A DNA stretch of 64,000 bases from positions 85,596,324 through 85,660,323 of the forward strand of contig CP136061.1 in the NCBI GenBank assembly GCA_032622095.1, in the 5' to 3' direction. How positions within the stretch are numbered: position 1 is the first letter of the stretch; every line of letters starts with the position of its first letter. Positions 23,101 through 35,100 of the stretch are shown here, piece by piece. The position numbers and the translations under genes are program-made. The stretch is from Siphonodentalium dalli. Its lineage: Eukaryota > Mollusca > Scaphopoda > Gadilida > Siphonodentaliidae. The notes below the pieces were generated by a model. The model was not told the origin of the DNA. It was given only the letters and a program-made list of their open reading frames with translations, and did not search any database.

Positions 23101-26100
23101 AATAGTATATTAATGTTTCACATGCCTTTTATTCCATTTAATGACAACTTTTGATATGAAGTATCGTTTCAAATCCTTGAGAGATACAGAGCTGTGTTTG
23201 GAGCAGCTACACTCTTCTGAACAAAGGATCCAAATTCAAATAAATTTTGGCGCAATTCTACCACATGACCTAGCCAGCTCCATATGTTATATGTTTGTTT
23301 ATCAGATCATACAATTCAGCTTGGCTAGTTTCGGCATTAAACCAGGAACATTGATAGATACCATGTGGTGTGTTGCAGACCTGTGAGGTGCCTGTGGCAA
23401 AATGGTTTTTGTTAGAGTACCTGAGGTGTGTTTGAGGTGTGCTATGATATTTTACTATTTCTATGAGGTGTGGATGAGGTGTGGTGTAGAAGTTTGAGGT
23501 GTGGTTAAGGTGTGCTTTGCAGATATTTGCATATCATGTACCACACCTCAACCACACAACATCCACACATCACAGCGAGGTGTAACACTGCAAAACTATA
23601 AGGACCAGTGACTGACATGTAAATTGGGATAAATAAAATATATGTTCATTTTAATATAGTAATTCAGATTTTAAATCCTTGAACTTCGTTTCTGTGTACG
23701 GCGTATCGGTACGTACGACATCTAACCATAGACGGCATTGTGATATTGGTGGGGTGGGGGTAATCATATTTCCGGGTATAATAACTAAGTGAGTTTTCGA
23801 TTTTGGTGAAGAGATAATTTCCTGGACACTCTAGTTGATTGGTGTTGAATCGTGGGTACATGTTATACATGTAAAGCCTTTTCTAAAAGGAACCAGTTTT
23901 TCAAAAATTCTTCTTGTTTCGATTGGCATCGTGCGGTATACTTCTCACATTGGTATCTATAATTCAACTCTTTGAGGAAAACATTTAGCGATAAGTTACA
24001 TGTAATTGGCTTGAATTTAGTGCTTTTTTGTGACCCGCCATATCAAATCCAGTCAGAAGTCGGGATTTTTTTACCCTGTGCCAATGCATTCTCTTATATA
24101 TGCGAGTCGACCATAGGTCGCCTCGCATATATAAGAGAATGCATTGGCCTAACAATTTTTTACAATTTTAATAATTTGTTCTTGTATTCTTTAACAATTT
24201 TATAATTTCACCCATACAGAGCCCCAGACAAACATGAGCAGATGACACTCTTCTATGTGCTTCTATATATGTGTGGGGCTCCCTGCAGGGTAATGGATGT
24301 TATTTTATTTTATGTCCTAAAAATTGTAAGAAACATTTATTTAAAAAACATGATAAAAAATTGTTAAGCCAATGTATTCTCTTATATATGCGAGGCGACC
24401 TATGGTCGACTCGCATATATAAGAGAATGCCTTGGCACAGGGTAAAAAAATCCCGACTACCGACTGGATTTGATATGGCGGGTCACATATGTATTGGTTA
24501 ATTAGGAGCCATAGCATGTTAATTAGGAGCCATAGCATGTTCGTTGTAAAGTTTTTTTATTGAATAGATTCTCCCATCCAGTCAAGCCTTGAAATAGTGT
24601 GTCTGTCATTTGCAGAATGAGGTGTCCAGAGGGTTAATATAGTGACGCTACCCAGCACAGCAAGCTAGCATAACTAAATTCGCCCTCTGGGCACCTCATT
24701 CTCATTAGACCTCATCTTCTGGGAAGTATCTATAGTGTCAAATTAAAATTGTTTTTAGTTACTTCTTCCCTTCTGTTCTGTTTCTATATCTCCTAATTTG
24801 CAGAAGATAAAATGCATAAACGAGGTGACTAATGGATGAACATCACCAACTTCAACTGGGGAACTTCAATCTGATCCTAGGTCTCCCATAGCAGTTGAGA
24901 CATACATGTAAGCAGAATGAGGTTCCTAGAGGGTTAATTTGTTGATGCTAGCCTGCTGTGCAGGACAGCATCACAAAATTCACCCTCTGGGGACCTCATT
25001 CTGCAAATGACAGGCACACTAAACTCAGGCTTTCTCATTTCGGTGAATCAAACTGCTTACCAGGCACATAGCCCACGGAAAGAATGTAGCATTCAACTAA
25101 TATTACTGAAGATTCCAGACATGGCAAAAACATGTCTAAAGTAAGCATAAATGTAAACATTAATTCCTCAATTTGTGTTGAATTCTCGCCAATAAACAAA
25201 CAGTAAATGGTTCCTCCAATTGAGAGTCTGCATATAATTCGTTTGGAGGAAATTGCGTGTTGCCAATTTGGATATGAAATTTATGAAAAATAACTACTGC
25301 ATTGGCCTAACAATTTTTTTTTTTTTTTATAATTGATAAAAAATGTAAGAAAAAATGACAAATTTGTTAAAGAATGTAAACAAATAATGATGAAAAATGA
25401 CAAAAATTGTTAACGAATGTGAGGACAAAATGATAAAAATTTATAAAGAATGTAAGAAAAAATGATAAAAAAATGACAATATTGTTAAAAGGATGTAAGA
25501 AAAATGACAAAAATGATACAATTGTTAAAGAATATAAGAAAAAATGATAAAAATTGTTATAGAATGTAAGAAAAAATGATAAAAATTGTTAAAGAATGTA
25601 AGAACAAATTATAAAATATTATCAAAATCATGTTAAAGAATGTAAGAACAATTGATAAAAAATGATTAAAAAAATTGTTAGGCCAATGCATTCTCTTATA
25701 TATGCGAGGCGAACTATGGTCGACTCGCATATATAAGAGAAGCATTGGCACAGGGTAGTGTTCCATAACACTTTAACATCTCTGTAAATGAATAATCGAC
25801 CATTCAAATATATATTGAATCCTTTCATTATTAACCCATCCATGACTGGAGCTTCCTGAAATTTTGCGAAAACCCTGTGCCAATGCATTCTCTTATATGC
25901 GAGTCTCCCATAGGGAGCATATATAAGAGAATGCATTGGCTGAACATTTTTACCTTGAACTTGTAAGCCAGTGCATTCTGTTATATATATGCGAGGCTCC
26001 CTATGGGAGACTTGTATATAAGAGAATGCACTGGCACAGAATCTTTAATTCTGCATCAGCATGAAATGGGTTTATTCTTTATTGTAGCAGCTGAGTCAGT

Positions 26101-29100
26101 TCTGGTACACAGACGAAACAGCGACCATATTGGCCCAAGAAGCTCTTAATGCTGCAGGAGAAAACGGCCGGTAAGTACACAGACAAGACAGCATCCATAC
26201 TGCCCAAGAAGCTCTTATATAACCCCGCAGGAGACAGCGGCCGGTAAGTACACAGACAAGACAGCATCCATACTGCCCAAGAAGCTCTTAACCCCACAGG
26301 AGACAGCGGCCGGTAAGTACACAGATGAGACAGCGTCCATACTGCCCAAGAAGTTCTTAGCGCCGCAGGAGACAATGGACTGTATTAAAGTACAGAGACA
26401 AGACAGCGACCATACTGCCTAAGAATCTCTTAACGCTGCAGGAGACAATGGCCTGTAAGTACACATCAGAGAGTGCATCCATACTGCCCAAGAAATTGTT
26501 AACGCTGTGGGAGAGCAGGGTTGGGGTAATCGTAATCAAAGTAATCGATTACAAAATTTGGAGTTTGATTTTAATTTGATTTTAATTTGATTTGTTTCAT
26601 TATTTACTCCTATGCAATCAAAATGGTTGGACACTTAACAATTGTAATCAGATGTAATCAAAAAGTAATTGATTACATTTACTAAAGTAATTGTAGTCGT
26701 AATTGATTACACTGGAAAAAATGTAATCAGTAATTGTAATCGTAATCATGTAAATCAAAAGTAATTGTAATCATAATCAATTACATTGGCATATAATCGC
26801 CCCAACCCTGCAGGAGAGAACGGCCTGTAATACATAGATGAGAGAGCACCCATACCCCCCAAGAAGTTCTTAATGCTGCAGGAGACAATGGCCGGTACAG
26901 AGACAAGACAGCGACCATACTGCCCAATAAGTTCTTTACGGCCTGTAAGTTCACTTATGCAATATCAGGGAGCTTACGCATAATTTGCTCGAAATTAGCG
27001 GAAAAATATCACACCTGGCAATTTCAACATTCGCGAGTTGTATATTTTCCAAAGATATCAGCAAAGGCTATGTCCAATATGAAAACATGCCAAATCTCAG
27101 AAGGCAAGTATATTATATGTATTGCTCTTATTATGTAGATATTGTTAAAGATTGTAAGTGATATCGGCTAAAAAAATTAGCTGAAAACAGTATTAGGCGT
27201 AATTAAGACTTGGGAGGGGGTGCGCCGTATCGCCTATTTTGCCTAAAATAATTCCAGGTTTTGAACTGGTGTAATATGATCTCTACATGCGTAGGCAGAG
27301 TAGTGATTCATAACCTAATCTAAACCAGTTCTGATTAAAATCAAACACTCAGAGTACTGAGTCTGATGAAACCCTAAAATAAAAAAACATGCATTACCCT
27401 GCAGGGAGCCCCACACATATATAGAAGCATATAGAAGAGTGTGGTATGCTCATGTTTGTCTGGGGCTCTGTATGGGTGAAATTAAAAAATTGTTAAAGAA
27501 TACAAGAAAAAATTATTAAAATTGTAAAAAATTGTTAGGCCAATGCATTCTCTTATATATGCGAGGCGACCTATGGTCGACTCGCATATATAAGAGAATG
27601 CATTGGCACAGGGTAAAAAAATCCCGACTTATTTGGCAGCAGTTATTATGCCAGTGCCAGCCAATTGCAACATCTATTAGTAAAGCGATGTAACCAATCA
27701 GGCAACAGTTGCATGGAATCCCCAAGACTAGGAGAATTCCTCAGCGAGCGCAAATTCAGTAAATCCCACCCCATAGCTAAAAATAGCGTAAAAACTTTTC
27801 TGCCGCATGGCTAATTTTACAGTGTTTAAAATTCAGAGAAGTCATGTTTTTCTTTTGCGAAAATGAAAGTTTTTCGCGGAAACGAAACCGAAAGTACATT
27901 ATGTCAATCAAAGCTATTTAAAGAAAAATGTGGGAGGACATCATACTGCAGTGGTTGCCTGTGGAAGTTATTTATAGCGACAGATAGCAGATTTCGTCGG
28001 ACTCAGTAAGCTGAGCGTTTGAGTATGATTTTAATCAGATCTAGATCTAAAATTATATTCCACATTCCTTCATTACAGGATCGCATGTGTTAGCTGTCCC
28101 ACTGCTTTCAAAAAGCTTCTAGAAATAAAACAATCGACAATTAAGGTGAAATGTCTGGAATATGACTCGAGATTTAAGATGTATGGAGACGAATTCGTGT
28201 TCTATGATTATAAAGAGCCACTGAGATTACCGGACGAACTAAAGGACAGCTTCGATGTAGTATTGGTGGACCCACCATTCCTGTCAGATGAATGTTTGTG
28301 TAAAACAGCAGTCACAGTGAAATATCTAACGAAAAAGAAGATTTTACTATGTACAGGTTCGTATGCTCCCAGGCCTGACCATTAACCCTTTGTATACTCA
28401 ATTGACTCTCGCAGTCAGTTAAAAAGTGTACATTGGAATGGTCTATTATTAATTTGCAGGGATGTACAGGTAATATAAGCAGGCGATAGATAATAAAAGT
28501 GCAGAAGGAGTCCTATTTATTGAGGGAAATGTTTAGATAATAAGTTCAACAAACGACCTATTGTATTTATTAAAACTTATTATCTGAACATGCTTTAGTA
28601 AAGAAATGGCTAAACTTATTAGCTGAACATTTCCTGTGGGATAACTACTTATTAATGATGCTTTAGTAAAGAAAGGGTTAAACTTATTATCTGAACATTT
28701 CCTATGGGATAACTACTTATCAATGATGCTTTAGTAAAGAAATGGCTAAACTTATTAGCTGAACATTTCCTATGGGATAACTTACTACTCATCAATGCTG
28801 CTTTAATATAGAAAGGGTTAAACGTATTATCTGAACATTTCCTATGTGATAACTACTCATCAATGATGCTTTAGTATAGAAAGGATTAAACTTATTAGCT
28901 GAACATTTCCTATGGGATAACTACTCATCAATGATGCTTTAGTATAGAAAGGGTTAAACTTATTATCTGAACATTTGCTATGTGATAACTACTCATCAAT
29001 GATGCTTTAGTATAGAAAGGGTTAAACTTATTGTCTGAACAATTCTTATTCGATAACTACTCATCAATGATGCTTTAGTATAGAAAGGGTTAAACTTATT

Positions 29101-32100
29101 GTCTGAACAATTCTTATTCGATAACTAATCATCAATGATGATTTAGTATAGAAAGGTTAAACTTATTATCTGAACATCCCTATGGGATAACTACTCATCA
29201 ATGCTGCTTTAGTATATAAAGGGTTAATAAGATAACTACTCATCAATGCTGCTTTAGTTTACAAAGGGTTAATCAGATAATTACTCGTCAATGAGTATTT
29301 AGTAAGGGTTAATAAGATAACTACTCATCAATCCTGCTTTAGTATAGAAAGGGTTAATAAGATAACTACTCATCAATGCTGCTTTAGTAAGGGTTAATAA
29401 GATAACTACTCATCAATGCAGCTTTAGTAAGGGTTAATAAGATAACTACTCATCAATGCTGCTTTAGTAAGGGTTAATAAGATAACTACTCATCAATGCT
29501 GCTTTAGTAAGGGTTAATAAGATAACTACTCATTAATGCTGCTTCAGTATAGAAAGGGTTAATAAGATAACTACTCATCAATGCTGCTTTATTATATAAA
29601 GGGTTAATAAGATAACAACTCATCAATGCTGCTTTAGTAAGGGTTAATACGATAACTACTCATTAATGCTGCTTCAGTATAGAAAGGGTTATAATAAGAT
29701 AACTACTCATTAATGCTGCTTCAGTATAGAAAGGGTTAATAAGATAACTACTCATCAATGCTGCTTTAGTTTGCAAAGGGTTAATCAGATAATTACTCGT
29801 CAATGAGTATTTAGTATAGAATGGGTTAAAGAAAGGTAATTTTTCCAGCCCCCCCCCCAGATCTCCTAGAATCAAAATTAGGAGGGTAATTATTGCTCTA
29901 CTGTGTCACCTATTTTGGCTTGAATACATTTCAATAAATAAGTAGTATTGCCTTCATATCATAGGTGCTGGTCTACTAATCAAAGTTCATACACGTTGAT
30001 CGTGATCAAAACAAGGACTTTTCAAGGATTTTCAAGTACCTCACTCAACAATAATTACAACATAGATTTGGGAAATAAAATTCTTTGAACATCTTCTCCA
30101 GATCCATAGGACCGAATGGGTTCATATTTGGTGTGGATGTTCCCTAGGTGATTCACATTCAGATTTGTTCAAATGAGGTCACTGGGTCAAATAGCTGCGC
30201 AGCCAGGCCATAACTCTTTCCCTCCATAGTATTTCTTAAAAGAACCATTGGGCCTATTTAGTTTATATTTGGTACAGAGGGTCCTTGGATGACTGGGGTT
30301 CAGATAGGATCACTGGGTCAGATATGGGCGGAGCCAGGGACATAACTCATAACAAAAATAATATTTTTTTAGATTGAAATCCTTGCTCAATTTAAAAAAA
30401 AAATTCTAAGTGAAAGAAAAAATGAAAATCATATATTTTTCATTTTACACTGTTTATTTTTTTTAGATTTAACACTTTTGAAAGACACATCACGACCCCC
30501 CCCCCCCACCCCTGTCACTCATGCACATAACACCCCCTGCCCCTCACATGAACCCCACCCCACACTGTACAATCATTGTATAATTAAATGCCTTTTGAAT
30601 ACAGCTTATAATGGCTAAATTATATTTGACATGCCCATGTGTCAATAGCAAAATGAAGTGGAAGCAAAGCTGTCTTGTTTGTATTGATAAAGTAATTAAC
30701 AATGATATCAATGTTAACAGATGATCTGGCAGATCCAGCAGAAACAATGCCTGGTCTATTGGTGGCATGAATAAAGTTTAATCCACTGATTACTCTATAT
30801 GAAATACTTGTTTGCAGGGTTCGCGCTGCCGCTTGCCAAATTTGCCAATGGCAAAAAATATTTTCATTTGGCAAAAATTTTGGCAAGTTGGTTTTTAGTT
30901 ATCGGATGTGAACTATCTAGTCATACAACATCATCTAACGTGGGTTATTCATTACATATGCCAAATTATAGACAACATAATGGGAAACCAAAACAAGAAA
31001 TCTATCAATTTACATGTAGCGCAGTCAGCAGTGTTATGTCCACAGTTATATGTAATCTTTAGTTTTCACAAAATGGTAAATCCCGTCTTTCTGTCATAAT
31101 CAAACTTTCATCAAACAGCCGTGGTTAAAATGTGAGTCGGAAGAAAGCATTGTTCTGTAAATTTTAGTGGTGTAAGCACTTTGTAACATGATCTCAATGC
31201 AGATACTGCAAAAGGTAACTATTAATTTGTTTCTATAGTTAATCCCCCCTTTGTCCGTTTGGATTAGGGATTCATGTAGTCGTGTAACAAAGCATATTAA
31301 TCGCGACAATATATAGCACCTGTCTATGATGTCAGCGATATATTACCAGCGACAATAGGTTAATCAGCCGAATGTGAATGGCGACAGATTAATTTATGGC
31401 TCGTTGATTTGAGCAGTAATACACGTCGAAACAATATGTATGCTTGATGACTGTAGCAACATTAAACGTAGTTTCCAGGCAGGTGTCGCTCAGATATGTA
31501 TTGCTACTTTGATATTTATTAATAACACAATAACTTACTTTTCTAGTAGTTCAGTTTACCTGTGTCTGTGGTTAGTTTTTACAGTATATAACAAAGATAA
31601 AAAACACGATAATTTCCCCAATTATTTGTGCAATTAAATTGGCAAATATTTTTTTAATTTGGCAAAAATTAATTTCATTTGGCAAAAAATTTGGCAAGAG
31701 AAAATTATCGTCCAGCGCCAACCCTGCTTGTTTGATAGGTTAGATGTGAAGTATTAACCCACATACTAGAATATTTGTTTTATTTTCAAAGTCTTGATTT
31801 ATATGTCTATGTTTACTCATAATAGTGGGGCACACATGTATTTACTCAAATAGAACAAGGGGGAGGGTGTTGATTGCCCATCTGAGTTAGTAGTCAGATA
31901 TCCAAATAAATCATCCCACATGTCCTATTCTCGCAGGGATGTGCCAACAGAGGAGGGGATTGCGAGTCGGTTGCATATTTTTTCAATGACACGAATGAGG
32001 TCCCCAGAGGGTGAAGTTAGTGATGCTACCCCGCATAGTGGGCTAGCATCCCCAAATTCACCCTCTGGGGACCTCATTCTGCTTACACCTCAGCAGAATG

Positions 32101-35100
32101 AGGTCCCCAGAGGGTGAATTTGGTGATGCTAGCCCGCTATATGGGGTAGCATCACTAAATTCACCCTCTGGGGACCTCATTCTGCAAATGACAGACATAC
32201 TATTTCAAGGCTTGAAAGTAAATAAGAGACTCTGCCATCAAATACTTTCTTTACAATGTGATCACATACAGTAATGCCCTCACTGAGAGCTTTCCGATGA
32301 ATGGCAACAAGCCATATTTCTGACTAAATCCTGAAAATAAATTCGTAGTTTGGACGTCGCATCCCATCTCAGAATAAACCAGTAACATCAACTTTATCCG
32401 CGTGTCACAATAATATTAGCTGTACACGGCCGCGTTAACAAGCTTTGTCAGTTACCGAAAATGTGTGAAAACATACAGAACAAACACACGCAAATGACTG
32501 TGTTGAAATTCCTGACCAACTAACCGCACACAGTAAAAACTGGAACACGAGTGTGCACGAGCAGGTACAATCATCCCTCGTGATCCCCGTGATACTCATC
32601 ATTCGTAACTCTACCTGTATTCGTAACCTAGAAAATATATACCGTTGTGACCGAAACATCCTGCGTACTCATACATGCATGCTCACTCAAGAATCGAAAT
32701 GAAACATAAAGTTCTATATCGCCATATATGGGCTACATGTGTTATATATATTCACAATTCGATGTATAATTTAGATTATTTCCATATCTATATATAGTTT
32801 GAAAACGCACGCACGGGAGACACACACAACAAGTAGCTTATTGAACAATATACCCAAAGTTGTTTATAATATATCTCGAATTGCCGTCTTGTTCAGATAT
32901 ATATGTTTTTATGATCGTCACAGATAGAATGCTTTCGTAGAGCAATTAAGGTTTAATGTAAATATAAATGTGATCAATCAATTAATTCATTAATCTCTGA
33001 ATCAATATCAATACGGCGGAATTGCGAGGTATTTTTCGGGATTTGGTTGGGGACCTGTCTTGTTGCCATTCATCGGAAAGCTCTCGGCGAGAGCTTACCA
33101 ATGAATGGCGGCGGGCCGTGTTTCCTGCTGACTCCTGAGAGGTGTTTCGTAGTTTTTCTGTGGTTGTGGGAGACTAGCTTTGAGAATCACTGTAAGTTTC
33201 ACCAAAGGTATAAATAAATGCTCCACGCTTCGGACAAATTAGTACCATCCGATTGCTCTACGAAAGGTTTCTGTCTGATAATCTGTGTGAAACATCAGAT
33301 CCACCTCGACCAAGATCGAACAGTTTACTCTATTTGATTCCTGTTATTCAATATGTATTATTTTGTGTTATCCGTTCATGACCCTCGGTTGGTACCAAAA
33401 ATATGTTACGATGCGAAATCCAAAATACCAGACATCCGCAAGCAACTACTATTGAATTCAATAGTTCGTCCGAGTATGATATGTAAACAAAATAAATCGA
33501 ATGATATCGATGACTACGGATAAAATCCGATTGAGTGAGATTGAGAGAGATGATTCATATAATTTTGTTGCAAAATACGCTACATGTGATAATGACGATA
33601 TCGATCGCGTATGCAGTCCATTTGACCTAACAGACCACTCTTGTAGTTACCATGCCCCATCAGACCTAAAATATAACCTCGATGTATCAAAATGTACTTT
33701 ATCCCTACTAGGCCTCAATTGTCGTAGCCTTAACGCAAATTGGGACTCGTTTGTTGCATTAATGACTCAGATCCAGCAACCAGGAAAAATGTTTGATATA
33801 TTGGCTCTCACCGAAATTTTCAAAATACGGGAAAATTATAGTCTACCGGGTTACCATAAACTAGAGTATAGGACACGGCCCGAATTCGATGACGGCAGAG
33901 GGGGTATAGGATTATTTGTCAAGAATACCCATTCTTATAAAATACGTGATGACTTATCAATATTTATCCCACATGTTATCGAGACATTATTCATCGAAGT
34001 AAATGTAAGTTCTAAATCAAGTTACATAGTAGGTTCTATTTATAGGCCAAATTCAGCCCCTCTGGCAGACCTGGACACTTTTGTCTCTGAACTTACCACA
34101 ATAATGGAATCAATTAAGAAAACAAACAAGCGTGCTTATCTGATTGGTGATTATAATATTGATCTTCTCGGCTTTGAAACTCACACAAAAACGAGTAATT
34201 TCATTGACACCATTTTCGAAAACGGGTTCATGCCGGTAATTACTAAACCAACAAGAGTAACCGACTATTCAGCTACACTAATAGACAACATTTTTACAAA
34301 TAGCGTGGTGAAAAAAAAAAAATCAGGAATTATACTTACCGATGTTTCGGATCATTTCGCCACATTTTATGCGGAAATGTTCACAAATCGCGATGATACC
34401 GAAACTATAACTCAGCAGAAACCGATCAGAATATTCAGCGAAAACAATATCTCAACCTTTAAAAGTATTCTACAGACCGACTCATTTGACAGTGTATATA
34501 ACAGTTCATCGGCCAATCTAGCATATGATAACTTCATGAAGGTATATCTCGATGCATATAACAAAGCGTTCCCATTAGTCGTCTCCAAACCATCAAAGAA
34601 ATACGTCAAGAAACAACCATGGATGACGGCAGGTCTCCTAAATTCCTCTCTACATAAAAATAAACTATACGTAAAAAAATTGAAAAACCCAACGGATTTT
34701 AATTCTAAAAATTACAAGGAATACTGCCAATTATTCAATACGATGAAAAGAAAAAGCAAAAATTATTACTACACTGATGTGTTACAAGCAAATAAATTCA
34801 ACAAGAAACAAACGTGGGCGATATTGAAAGATGCATTGAATTTGACCAACAATAGACCCAAAATACCATCGAAATTACGTCACGGAAACTGCGATATATC
34901 AAATCAGACGGATATGGCCAAATCATTCAATGACTATTTCTCCCTAATCGGATATAAAACAAGCACCGAAGTTCCAGTTAAACCTGGCCATGACTTCTCA
35001 CAGTACCTAAAAGAAACTCACGCTGATAATTTCTTCATTCGCCCAACCGACATGGACGAAATAGTATCAACTTGTTCATTATTACTTGGAAAAGGAAGCA

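Noticed and set aside
26079-26539. - strand frames over the exon 2 array
   Set aside because: They are antisense to EEF1AKMT1 exon 2 and its copies; the repeat units keep them open.
30799-31099. Coding exon on the + strand within EEF1AKMT1 intron 3
   Set aside because: It lies across the end of the hAT-like element, with TTTGGCAAA repeats, and has no protein similarity I can recognise.
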